Both the position numbers and the translations under genes were made by a program. A DNA stretch of 64,000 bases from Streptomyces sp. D2-8 (GTDB lineage Bacteria; Actinomycetota; Actinomycetes; Streptomycetales; Streptomycetaceae). Of this stretch, positions 32,620 to 40,345 are shown piece after piece. Numbering within the stretch: position 1 is the stretch's first letter; the number at the start of each line of letters is the position of its first letter. The DNA is taken from assembly GCF_023184515.1 (NCBI RefSeq), contig NZ_JAAHBP010000033.1, forward strand, positions 1 through 64,000, written 5' to 3'. The notes below the pieces were generated by a model. That model was not told the DNA's origin. It searched no databases and worked only from the letters and a program-made list of their open reading frames with translations.

Positions 32620-32856
32620 CCAGAGCCTGGGGGACCGCTTCCGCCAGCGGCTGGGGGCCACTCACGGCAGAGGTTTGGTCGAACGAGCCCTCGAGTTGGC
32701 CCTCAACCCGAGGAGATCTTGCCTGCGGAGTACCACTGCCACACGGACACAGAGGCAGCCACAGCGGCTGCATGGCGCTGGGCAAGGACGGATAGGAATG
32801 GGTCCGACTGCAGAAGTCGCCCGGGGGAGCGGCCCCTCTCAGGAGAAGAGGTACGC

Positions 32857-33435
32857 GTGGGAGCCGACGATTGGTCAGCCCTGGCGGGGGTCTCCTCGAC
32901 GGTGCTGGCGTTAGCCGCCGTGGTCGTCGCCCTTGTCGCTTTCCGGTCTGAGCATCAACGGGCACGCTTCGAAGCTGCTCGAGCTTTGCACCATGATCTG
33001 ACCACCGGTGAAGTGGCTGCAGCCCGCAAGGTCATCGGGAGCCTTCACTACGGCGGCTTCGGCGCTGCAGCGGCCCCTGTGGACTGGAACGAGGCCCTGA
33101 CCTCCTACTTCACGTTGCTGTGGTGTTTTGAACGGATCGAAGCCGGCCGCACGGCCTTAGTACGAGGCGTTGTCCGCTCTGGTGATCCGCGGAACGAAGC
33201 GGCCGACTACCTCGATGCACTCGTTGCGTGGCACGTAGCCGAGTACGCCTGCGGCTTCGCCATCGCGCGTCGCAAGTTTGCCGAGTCTTCTGCCCAAGAG
33301 GTGTCCGATGGGGACTCGACCTCTGGCTTCAGCAAGCTGCTGCTTGCCCTACAGGAACGAGGGTTGGTCGACCGTGCCTATAGCGCGGGAATCTGTGGAG
33401 GGGCCGGGTGTCCCTGCCCGTGTCATCAGCAGTAG
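32857..33435 (+). CDS. Membrane-anchored protein of unknown function, 192 aa
   Basis: GTG 32857, preceded by an AGGAGAAG ribosome site (32841-32848), gives MGADDWSALAGVSSTVLALA: a membrane helix near the N-terminus (VSSTVLALAAVVVALVAF). A helical cytoplasmic domain follows (ALHHDLTTGEVAAARKVIGS, YFTLLWCFERIEAGRTALVR). The end is Cys-rich (GGAGCPCPCH). The upstream extension of the frame is poor coding sequence. Many Streptomyces plasmids and defence loci contain such one-helix proteins; no partner enzyme is next to it. Confidence 0.55.
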   Translation: MGADDWSALAGVSSTVLALAAVVVALVAFRSEHQRARFEAARALHHDLTTGEVAAARKVIGSLHYGGFGAAAAPVDWNEALTSYFTLLWCFERIEAGRTALVRGVVRSGDPRNEAADYLDALVAWHVAEYACGFAIARRKFAESSAQEVSDGDSTSGFSKLLLALQERGLVDRAYSAGICGGAGCPCPCHQQ

Positions 33436-33844
33436 TGGACCCACTTTCGCGACTTGGCAGTCCTCGGTGGCCCGGCCGGGCGGTAGAAGCCGAAGTCCCG
33501 CTGTCTGCCACGACACTCCGTTGGGCAGAACACCTCGTCGGGCCGCGCTCTCGGCCTCCCGCCGACTACAGGAAGAAGACAAAGCCTACGGCCCCGGATC
33601 GGCAGGTGGTGGGCCGATGTCTGCGCCACCACTCGCCTCCGTCCGGCAGGTCGGCGGGTGGAGAAGCGAGTCGATGCAGGTGTGGAAGACGGAGTTGTGG
33701 ATCCGCCTGGAGTTCTCCTTGGGTGCGGGCCGGGTGTCGGTGTTCTGCACCTGGCACGACGGGCCGACGCGGGTGGAGATCAGGACACGTTGGCGGCGAC
33801 GGACTTCCGACCGCTCATTGTGCTGATCTTGGGCCGAAACGGGC
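33436..33844. other. Gap before the aminotransferase gene
   Basis: A plus-strand frame from ATG 33674 to 33826 (MQVWKTELWIRLEFSLGAGR, then VSVFCTWHDGP) looks protein-like for about 35 residues and could be a small gene or gene remnant. No family recognised. The rest is unassigned. Confidence 0.3.
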
Positions 33845-35008
33845 ATGCTGGTGGGTGTGAAGCTGGGGGAGGCGGTACACGGGCCGCGCGGGGACGAGGA
33901 GTTGCCGGTCTGGCGGACGTATGTGCCGCGGAAGGACCGTTGGCGTTCCACCAGGGCCATGCGGACCGCGCTACGGCGTGGGGAGATGGTGGGCGGCGAG
34001 GCGACGCGGGAATTGGAGAGGCGGTTCCGGGAGTCGTTCGACCGGCACGCGGTCGCCGTCTCCTCTGGCATGGACGGGCTCGAACTCCTGCTGGAGCACT
34101 ACGGCGTCGGACAGGGCCGGACGGTCGTCGTCCCGGCCAACTGCTTTCCGTCCATTCCCGCGCTCGCCCGGCGGCTGGGCGCCCGACTGGTCGCAGCGCA
34201 GATCGACGACATCCATCTGTGTCTGGCTCTTGAGGCATGTCGGCGGGAGGTCCAGGACGAGGCGCCGATCGTGGTGTGGGTTCACCACGCGGGCATGGTC
34301 GGCCGTGCGGCGATGCAGTCCATCACGCGGCTGCGTAAGGCCGGTTGCACGGTGGTTGAGGACTGTGCGTACCTGCTTCCGGACGCAGCTCCGGCCGGTG
34401 GCCCGGGTACCTGGGGCGACGGTGCCGTCTTCTCCTTCCATCCCATCAAGCCAATGGGCGCGGCCGGCGGAGGGGTGGTGCTCACACGCGAAGGCCGTAT
34501 CGCCGACCGGCTGGCCATGCGTCGCTCGCACAGCGGTCAGGAGAGCCGCTGGCAGGAGGGCGATGTCCTGTGTCGTGGCCGGGAGTTGAGCGAGTTCGCC
34601 GCCGCTGCCGCCGTGGCACGGTTCGTCCACCGGGACCAGATCCGTGACCGGCTGCGGTCGCTGGCCGAGGAGTACGCGTCGTCTCTGGCCCGTTGGCTTC
34701 CGCCCGGCCGCGTACCCCAGGACACGTGGGGACGCTTCACGATCCGCACCCGTTCAGCGGGCGAGGCGGCTCTGCTGCGCAAGAACCTGAACTCGCGGCG
34801 CATCCGCACCAACGTGATGTTCGCCTTCCCGTGGACCTCTCATCCCGCGTTCTCGGATGTGCCCCGGCCCGACGGCCCGGAACTGACACGGCTGCTGCGC
34901 AGCAACGTATGCGTTCCTTACCACCCGGGCATGCGCCGCCGGGACGCTCGCCGAGTAGCGGCCGCGGTGACGGAGCACTCCGACTGGCCCCCAAGCACGG
35001 GGCCTTGA
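33845..35008 (+). CDS. DegT/DnrJ/EryC1/StrS-type PLP aminotransferase
   Basis: 387 aa (ATG 33845; GTG 33857 also possible). Fold-type I PLP enzyme of the sugar aminotransferase family: GEMVGGEATRELERRFRESF at the start, VAVSSGMDGLELLL and VVVPANCFPSIPALA. VVEDCAYLLPD supplies the aspartate for the cofactor, and FSFHPIKPMGAAGGGVVLT supplies the lysine that forms the Schiff base. The C-terminal part is somewhat divergent (RIRTNVMFAFPWTSHPAF). Normally transfers an amino group to a keto-sugar nucleotide in antibiotic or cell-surface sugar pathways. No sugar nucleotide or glycosyltransferase gene is nearby, so the substrate is open. Followed by a membrane-protein gene 13 bp downstream. Confidence 0.82.
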   Translation: MLVGVKLGEAVHGPRGDEELPVWRTYVPRKDRWRSTRAMRTALRRGEMVGGEATRELERRFRESFDRHAVAVSSGMDGLELLLEHYGVGQGRTVVVPANCFPSIPALARRLGARLVAAQIDDIHLCLALEACRREVQDEAPIVVWVHHAGMVGRAAMQSITRLRKAGCTVVEDCAYLLPDAAPAGGPGTWGDGAVFSFHPIKPMGAAGGGVVLTREGRIADRLAMRRSHSGQESRWQEGDVLCRGRELSEFAAAAAVARFVHRDQIRDRLRSLAEEYASSLARWLPPGRVPQDTWGRFTIRTRSAGEAALLRKNLNSRRIRTNVMFAFPWTSHPAFSDVPRPDGPELTRLLRSNVCVPYHPGMRRRDARRVAAAVTEHSDWPPSTGP

Positions 35009-35021
35009 AAGGAGCGATGTC

Positions 35022-35588
35022 TTGTCCTCACCTTCCGGCCGGGACCCGGGCGAAGAGCGATGGGCGGTCCCGAAGCGGATCGGCTACATCGCGGCATCGG
35101 AATCCATCCATTTCGTCGCGGCTCCCCTGCTGGCCGCCGCCGCGATCACCGCGATCGGCGTCATCCTCGCTGACGGCGACAAACTGCGGTGGCCGGACGC
35201 AGCGGTCTTGGCATTGACCATCTGCGTCACGCTGTTCGTGTTCTCGATCCAACGCAGCTTCAACGCGCGGGCGCATCTGTTCAGCGCCGCCGACATCGAC
35301 GACTGGTTCGGGACCGCGGACCGTCCGCCCGACACGGTCCTGAAACAGCATCAGCACGCCGGGCTCAAGAAGTGGCGCGCGACCGTCCGGGGTGCGACCA
35401 ACGCCTACAACCTGGGCGTCGTCACCCTGGGTCTGGGCGCCTGCCTGGCCCTCGCACCCCCCGAGGATGCCACTTTCTGGCAAGCGTTCCTCCGCTGGAC
35501 AGCGTCCGGTGTCGCCGCGGTCTCCGCCGCCACGGAAGGGATCTCAACGGCCCGGATCTGGCACAGCCAAAGGTCCGGATCCCCCTAG
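35022..35588 (+). CDS. Multi-pass membrane protein, 188 aa
   Basis: Start TTG 35022, chosen because AGGAG lies 7 bp upstream; an ATG at 35017 is out of frame. About four membrane helices: FVAAPLLAAAAITAIGVIL, AAVLALTICVTLFVFSIQRS, YNLGVVTLGLGACLALAPP and the C-terminal SGVAAVSAATEG region. A cytoplasmic loop with DDWFGTADRPPDTVLKQHQH lies between helices 2 and 3. Not recognised; the layout recalls small membrane effectors, but no signalling enzyme is adjacent. Probably co-transcribed with the aminotransferase gene. Confidence 0.6.
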   Translation: MSSPSGRDPGEERWAVPKRIGYIAASESIHFVAAPLLAAAAITAIGVILADGDKLRWPDAAVLALTICVTLFVFSIQRSFNARAHLFSAADIDDWFGTADRPPDTVLKQHQHAGLKKWRATVRGATNAYNLGVVTLGLGACLALAPPEDATFWQAFLRWTASGVAAVSAATEGISTARIWHSQRSGSP

Positions 35589-35637
35589 CCACACCACAGG
35601 CAGCCCGTCCGCCAAGACGAGGAACGGATGTGACGAC

Positions 35638-35907
35638 ATGAGCGGCGCCGATCCAGGCTTTGGGTGCGGAGGAGACTGTGAGACGCCCTCGCAGAACTAC
35701 TACACCTACTGTCCCCTCTGCGACGGCATCTTCCACGAGGAGAGCACCCAGGGACTGCTCCGCAGGAAGTCCCCCGCCCACTTCGCCCACAGGGACGGGT
35801 GCGAGGCCGCGATCCTTCCCACAGAGGAACTGCTTAGCATCCACAACTCGCCGTCCCGGGTCCGGGAAGCGATCCGACAGCGGCGCGACTCCGGGGAACC
35901 GTCCTAG
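35638..35907 (+). CDS. Small Cys/His protein, 89 aa
   Basis: ATG 35638 (MSGADPGFGCGGDCETPSQN). YYTYCPLCDGIFHEES and PAHFAHRDGCEAAILPTEEL provide a probable zinc site (CxxC with H and C). Located 49 bp after the membrane-protein gene, so likely the third gene of the same unit. Function unknown. Confidence 0.55.
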   Translation: MSGADPGFGCGGDCETPSQNYYTYCPLCDGIFHEESTQGLLRRKSPAHFAHRDGCEAAILPTEELLSIHNSPSRVREAIRQRRDSGEPS

Positions 35908-36569
35908 GGTGTCCGCAACGTCGCGTTGTCCGCCCGAAGGGCGAGTCCTACTGCGTCTGGTGCGTGCCATCAGCACGCCGGGCGGACGCCCGCGTACTGG
36001 TTGCACTCGGTGTTCACCCGCGGCAAGGGGCTGCGGGCTTCGCGGGCAGGATGGACTGGGCGGACATCCCCTATGGCTCGGGCCTGCCACACACCACCCG
36101 CTCGCCCCTGCCGGCCTTCTTCGCCAAGAAGGAGTTAGAAAGGGGTTCAGAGAATGCTCTCAAGATCAGGGCCCGCCCGTTCTCGGGTAACGGTGGCCGC
36201 CACGGTGGTGTCCGCGATGACCTCGTAGCCGAAGGCGCTGAGACGCAACTGTTCGTCGTCGGCGTCCAGCAGGTCGGCCGGGGAGAAGCGGGTGTGGGTC
36301 GTCCACCACGTGACTCACCCGGTGACCGCTTCCAGCTCCGGAAAGGTTGCCGCCGGCGCCTGGGGCGCTGTTCGGCCTTAACAGCCCCTTTGGCATGACG
36401 AACGACTGGTCATCCCCGTGATCCTATGGCGGCCCCTTCCGGGAGCGCCCTGGCATCGGCTTTCCGGGGCCGGTGGGCAGCCGTTCCTACCGCCACGATG
36501 GCTGATCCCATCAGATGGCAGACACCTCACGTTGCTACGCCGTCAAGTCAGGCCGCCTGAGCGGTGAGG
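35908..36569. other. 660 bp region with a gene fragment on the minus strand
   Basis: No intact gene. On the minus strand around 36290-36180 one frame reads THTRFSPADLLDADDEQLRL and then SAFGYEVIADTTVAATVTRE, clearly protein-like, but it has no proper start (a TGA precedes it) and soon degenerates. This is probably the remnant of a lost gene. The remainder shows no repeats or hairpins of note. Confidence 0.35.
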
Positions 36570-36980
36570 TCAGGCGCCTTCGTCGTCGAACATAGTCTCT
36601 CCGATTTCGACGAGCTCGTCGTGGGTCAGGTGCGGCGGGCTCCAGTTCCGGCTTCGGGCGTGCTGGATGAACCGCTTGTCCAGGGTGACGTGGTAGCGCT
36701 CGACGTAGTGGGCGAGGTCCGAGTACCAGAACCACTGGCCGTCGGTGAGCAAGGACAGTCCGCCGATCAGCTCATGCCCAGGGCTGAGGATGTCGTGAAC
36801 GCTGGAACCGGTGGCAGCAAGGACCGCCCCTTCGCGCAGATACCGCGCGAGAGACTGATCGTCCTGATCTCCCTCGTCACGTACGGCAGCACGCAGCGAG
36901 GGCCCGTCAGGGCGGCCATGCGCAAGTTCCCGGAACTCGCCGATGAAGCATTCCGACACAGGAGGCTGGTTACTGCTCAT
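36570..36980 (-). CDS. Hypothetical protein, 136 aa, Streptomyces-specific family
   Basis: ATG 36980 (MSSNQPPVSECFIGEFRELA). Features: LARYLREGAVLAATGSSVHD, then GGLSLLTDGQWFWYSDLAHY and VERYHVTLDKRFIQHARSRN. The 'LTDGxWxWxxDLAYYV' pattern recurs in many small Streptomyces proteins (role unknown), often beside toxin or defence genes. Cytoplasmic, mildly acidic. Stands alone, convergent with nothing obvious. Confidence 0.6.
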   Translation of the reverse strand: MSSNQPPVSECFIGEFRELAHGRPDGPSLRAAVRDEGDQDDQSLARYLREGAVLAATGSSVHDILSPGHELIGGLSLLTDGQWFWYSDLAHYVERYHVTLDKRFIQHARSRNWSPPHLTHDELVEIGETMFDDEGA

Positions 36981-37037
36981 GCCTTGGGAGGCTAGTCACG
37001 AGAGCCGTAGGTCCTCCTCACCTTTCCGGGGCCGAGA

Positions 37038-37430
37038 CTATGCAACCTGTGCTGCGTCCTTGATCCCCACAGGGAAGGCTGCTGACTCGTCGAAGCGCTC
37101 TCGGTGCTGGAGGCAGTGGTAGAGCTGGCCGATCATCCGATTGAAGAGGTGGCGCTGAGCGGCCGCCTGCCAGTCGCCCTGTTCGCGGCTGCGCCGGTAG
37201 TGGGCGTTGGCACCGGCAGACCCCTGTAATGAGGCGAAGGCCCAGAGGTAGCCGGCGTGGTTGAGCCGGTCGTTCTTCACCCACCGTCTGGTGATGGCGG
37301 ACTTCTTGCCCGAGACTCGGGTGGTGGGTGAAGAGCCGGCGTAGGCCTTCAGGCCGCGGGCGTCGGCGAAGCGAGCGCGGTCGTCCCCGATCTCGGCCAG
37401 GATCCGCGCGGCGTCCTCGTGCGCTTCGGC
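37038..37430 (-). pseudogene. C-terminal remnant of an IS110-family transposase
   Basis: The minus-strand frame reads AARILAEIGDDRARFADARG, then LKAYAGSSPTTRVSGKKSAI, NHAGYLWAFASLQGS and DWQAAAQRHLFNRMIGQLYH, ending AAQVA-stop. This is the transposase_20 part of IS110/IS116 enzymes (GSSPxTRxSGK is diagnostic). The N-terminal RuvC-like DEDD half is missing and the frame is closed by TGA at about 37433. No terminal sequences of the IS could be defined. Non-functional. Confidence 0.8.
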
Positions 37431-37463
37431 GCATCAGGTCGTCGACGGGTCCGGAACGCGGAA

Positions 37464-37504
37464 AGGCCCCCGGCTGCCCCTCAAGCGAGGGGCAGCCGAG
37501 GGCC
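37464..37504. terminator. Terminator hairpin after the ASCH gene
   Basis: CGGCTGCCCCT at 37471-37481 pairs with AGGGGCAGCCG at 37488-37498, extended by GGCC/GGCC on the outside. It follows the ASCH stop at 37515 on the minus strand. Confidence 0.75.
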
Positions 37505-37514
37505 TCGTGTGGGG

Positions 37515-37868
37515 TTAATCAACCAGCTCGATACCAATGGCCAGGCACCCCAGCCGTTCCTTGTCCGGCGGGTAGATGCGCCGGATGTTGGCCAGTTGCT
37601 CCTCACGGGTCGCTTCGGGGTTCACCTGGGAGGGCCCTTCGGTGTCCAGGAGTTCCTCGAACGAGGCGTACTCGGCAACGCGTGTCACCTGCGTCATGCA
37701 TGACCGATCGGTGCCCTTCACGGCGAACCGGATCAGGTCACCGACCGCCAGGCCGTCGAACTTCGGGTACTTCACCCGCACTTCCCGGGTCTTGCGGCCG
37801 GTGGCCACGAGGTCGAAGTACTGGGGGTACAGGTTCAGCTCGATGACGCGGGCTGAGGTGGTGCTCAT
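37515..37868 (-). CDS. ASCH-domain protein
   Basis: 117 aa from ATG 37868. Starts RVIELNLYPQYFDLVATGRK followed by TREVRVKYPKFDGLAVGDLI, then FRFAVKG-like and VTRVAEYASFEELLDTEG. The P-QYFDLV-xGxKT-E-R pattern with a 'GD-I-F' turn is the PUA-like ASCH fold, which binds nucleotides or RNA (for example N4-acetylcytidine hydrolase YqfB-type proteins). Start overlaps the stop of the aaRS-like gene by 4 bp (ATGA), so they work as a pair. RNA or nucleoside binding is a reasonable expectation; the exact reaction is not known. Confidence 0.78.
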   Translation of the reverse strand: MSTTSARVIELNLYPQYFDLVATGRKTREVRVKYPKFDGLAVGDLIRFAVKGTDRSCMTQVTRVAEYASFEELLDTEGPSQVNPEATREEQLANIRRIYPPDKERLGCLAIGIELVD

Positions 37869-38965
37869 GTAGCCGGGCTCCCTGCGGGTAAGGACATCAG
37901 CCGCGACAGCTCCGCAGCTGAGTACGAGCGGAAGAAGTGCCGGGGGTGGGACAGCAGCAGTTCCGCCAGGTTCAGCAGGCGGTCCGCGAACTCTCCCACG
38001 GTGCCGGGCCACTTCCGGGTGTCGAGCATCCACGGTTCGGCACCTGCGGGCAACGCCGCCTCCCCTGAGCGGATGAGGCTCTTGGAGAGCTTGGCGCCCG
38101 TCTCGGCGACGATCATCGGGCAGAACAGCCGAGCGGGCAGTTGGCCCCGGGTCAGACCCACGGCCTGGAGGGCGCCGTCGACGAGGAGGCTTCCGGGCAT
38201 CCAGTCGGTGCCCTTGACCATGACCTGGAGGACGTCGGCCTCCGCGAGCGCGGCGAGTTCCTTGACCATGTTGCGGTAGAGCGTGGCGAGGTCGAGGTAG
38301 CCGCCGCCAGTGGGTGTGACGGTGGCCGCGTAGGGGCCGTGGTGCAGGCAGACCGCCGACACACGGGCGAAGCCGCGGCCGACGCGTTCCACACGGGTGC
38401 GCTGTGCGTACTTCTCCGCCCATCCGCAGGAGTGCGGGCAGGGCACCCGCAGGTGCGGCACCCCCGTGGAGGGAGCCAGCCAGAGACTTGCGGCGTCCAG
38501 GCGCGGCAGCACCCGCAGCCACGTTTCCCGGAACGGGCCGGTCGCCTGCTGCTGCGAGTAGGTCTCCACGCCGTACGGCACAGCCAGCCTCTCGGAGAGG
38601 GCGTCGAAGAGGGGTTGGTAGAGGGTGCCGACCAGGCGGGCGATGCCGTCCGTACCGAGGGCCTGGGCGTAGGCCCGCTGGTAGCGGTTCCCCGATACGG
38701 GGTCGGTGACCAGCTCGTGCGGCGCGTTGTCCAGTGCCGAGAAGCGGACCTCCACGGGCAGGCCGTGGCGGTCGTGGAGTCGGGCGGCCGTGGCGAACGC
38801 CATCGAATGCACCAGCGAGGTGCCGGCGTGCGGTGCACCGTTGATCTGGGTGCCCACCACCAGGGCGATCCGCTGCGGCCTGCTGGCGCGGATGCGCGGG
38901 GCGAGGACGTCCTCCACGTTCGTCAGGGCGTTCGCAAGGACGGTGTTCGGGCTGATGAGCGTCAT
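37865..38965 (-). CDS. Class I aminoacyl-tRNA-synthetase-like protein (LysRS-I-like core, no anticodon domain)
   Basis: 366 aa from ATG 38965, which has GAGG seven bases upstream; ATG 38983 is also in frame. The Rossmann start RIALVVGTQINGAPHAGTSL contains a HIGH-type motif (HAGT), and AETGAKLSKSLIRSGE a KMSKS-type motif (KLSKS). Between them VPCPHSCGWAEKYAQ and AVCLHHGPYAATV form a zinc-finger-like insertion, and KGTDWMPGSLLVDGALQAVG a helix before the second motif. The C-terminal anticodon-binding domain of real class I synthetases is absent (about 100 residues remain). It may activate an amino acid for something other than tRNA charging, or modify an RNA. Partner: the ASCH protein. Confidence 0.7.
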   Translation of the reverse strand: MTLISPNTVLANALTNVEDVLAPRIRASRPQRIALVVGTQINGAPHAGTSLVHSMAFATAARLHDRHGLPVEVRFSALDNAPHELVTDPVSGNRYQRAYAQALGTDGIARLVGTLYQPLFDALSERLAVPYGVETYSQQQATGPFRETWLRVLPRLDAASLWLAPSTGVPHLRVPCPHSCGWAEKYAQRTRVERVGRGFARVSAVCLHHGPYAATVTPTGGGYLDLATLYRNMVKELAALAEADVLQVMVKGTDWMPGSLLVDGALQAVGLTRGQLPARLFCPMIVAETGAKLSKSLIRSGEAALPAGAEPWMLDTRKWPGTVGEFADRLLNLAELLLSHPRHFFRSYSAAELSRLMSLPAGSPAT

Positions 38966-39083
38966 GCGGGTGCCTCGTCTCATGTCAGTGAGCTGCTGTG
39001 ACTGCGTGGGCCGGTCCCGGGGGACAGCCGGGCCGGGGGAGTGGGGTCACAGGAGGCGGAACCGGCCGCGTCGGCCGGGCGCT

Positions 39084-39581
39084 TCAGGGGCCGACGATCG
39101 TGAGGATCGCGGCGACCAGGAGGAGGGCGAGAGCGGCGAGGATGATGTCGACCGCGCGGGCCAGGCGCTCGAACTTGGCGACGGCGATGATGGACAGCGC
39201 TTTGACCCGGGTGGCGCGGGTGTCCTGCCGCATCGCATGCAACAGGTCGTCCTCACTCAGCTGCGCCCAGCAGGGAAAGCCCTCGCGGACGACACGGCCG
39301 CGGCCGCCGAGGTTGGGGCGCACGACCAGGAGCAGCAGCACAGCCGAGGCGGCGAGGGCGAGGACGGCGGCGCCGCCGGCGAGCTGGGCGGGCAGCGGTA
39401 AGTCCTTGTCGGCGGCGCTGGCGAGTCCGGCGAGAACCGCGCCGTTGAAGGCCAGCAACAGCGAGGCCTTCGAGTCGCAGCGACCGATCTTCGCTTCGAC
39501 GTCGTGACAGGCGTCGTCCAGGGCCTTGTCCACGGTCGGGGTGCTCGGTCCGGTGGCGGTCGATGTGGTCGGTGTCGGCAT
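39084..39581 (-). CDS. Pycsar-effector-like (PycTM) membrane protein, orphan
   Basis: 165 aa. TVDKALDDACHDVEAKIGRC is followed by DSKASLLLAFNGAVLAGLAS, then AGGAAVLALAASAVLLLLVV and the C-terminal VDIILAALALLLVAAILTI: three membrane helices with the 'D-KAs-lL-FNGav' signature of PycTM effectors. Streptomyces carries many such genes, often near plasmid-transfer genes and formerly called integral membrane plasmid transfer proteins. No pyrimidine cyclase gene is adjacent, so a defence role cannot be assumed; it may act in transfer or entry control. Confidence 0.72.
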   Translation of the reverse strand: MPTPTTSTATGPSTPTVDKALDDACHDVEAKIGRCDSKASLLLAFNGAVLAGLASAADKDLPLPAQLAGGAAVLALAASAVLLLLVVRPNLGGRGRVVREGFPCWAQLSEDDLLHAMRQDTRATRVKALSIIAVAKFERLARAVDIILAALALLLVAAILTIVGP

Positions 39582-39602
39582 GGGCCGAAGTCCTCTCGTG
39601 GG

Positions 39603-40008
39603 TCAGGCCGCCAGGCTGTGGCCGGGTGGGGTGATGTAGGTGGCAGGGTCGGCCGGGGTGCCGTCGTGGCACTCCAGGCAGGAGCCGAGGGTGCGCAAGG
39701 GCAGGACGTGGTGATAGCGGCGCCGGCACCTCGGACACGTCGTCCGGGCCGCCATGGCCTTGTCGAGCGCGGCTTCCTTGGCGAGCGTCATCGGGCGGAC
39801 CGGCAGAGCCAGGTCGACCCGGTACAGGTAGGCGGGTCGGGTGCACACGCGCTGCGGCCGGGTGGCGCAGGCCTTGCAGCGCAGGACCGCGGCCGGTTCC
39901 TGCCCGCCGGGGCGAAGCCCTCTGGCGCGCAGCTGGCGGCGCGTGGCCAGACCTTCCGGGGCGGTGCGCCAGTCGTACTCCGGTACCAGGCCGCGCCTGC
40001 GCGGTCAC
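39603..40008 (-). CDS. RRQRL-type zinc-binding protein, probable frameshift near its start
   Basis: Most of the protein is clear: EYDWRTAPEGLATRRQLRAR, then LRCKACATRPQRVCTRPAYL, TLAKEAALDKAMAARTTCPR and LRTLGSCLECHDG. It has the RRQ-LRA motif and paired CxxC zinc ligands of RRQRL-motif proteins. In that frame a TGA blocks the way just before VPEYDW, whereas a good start GTG 40008 (VTAQARPGTG) lies one frame off. A single-base error or mutation near 39985 would join them. ATG 39848 would give a protein lacking half the zinc ligands. Part of the transfer region; binds zinc, role unknown. Confidence 0.6.
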
Positions 40009-40345
40009 CTCGCGCCCCAGGCGCTGGGGAGGTGGCCTGGGCGGTGGGGGTAGCGGGGGCCGGGGCGGTGCGGGCGCGGCCGGCCGATGCGGCGGCGTGG
40101 GCGTGGGGTGAGCATCGTCGGTACCTCCGGATGTCTGGGCGCAGCAGTGCGCCCCGTCGGTCAGACCGACGGGGCGGTGAGGTGCTGCCGGGAGATGGGC
40201 TGTGCTCGTCAGGACCGGGCGGCCTGCACCGTCCTCTCACCCTGCGGCGCGGCCCGGGGTGAGAGGACGAGACGGAGCGTCCGGAAGAACGCCGATGCCC
40301 CGCACGGTCATGTGCGGGGCATCCGGTGTGGAGATTGATCGTCCG
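40009..40345. terminator. Non-coding block with three hairpins before the transfer cluster
   Basis: GCCCCGTCGGT-CAG-ACCGACGGGGC (40151-40175), a GTCCTCTCACC/GGGTGAGAGGAC stem at about 40232-40269, and GATGCCCCGCAC-GGTCAT-GTGCGGGGCATC (40294-40323). The last lies 22 bp after the stop of the long minus-strand transfer operon and is its likely terminator. No gene is supported here. Confidence 0.7.

Larger units (their letters stand above)
32260..32856. promoter_or_regulatory. parAB upstream region with two parS-like sites
   Basis: About 600 bp without a supported gene. It holds a perfect 29 bp palindrome (32328-32356) centred on CTATTACGGCGTAATAG, a second copy of the 17 bp core at 32603-32619, and ACTAACG repeats near 32249-32288 next to the parA start that may form its operator. 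The stretch 32620-32850 shows no further structure apart from the AGGAG ribosome site for the gene at 32857. Confidence 0.6.
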
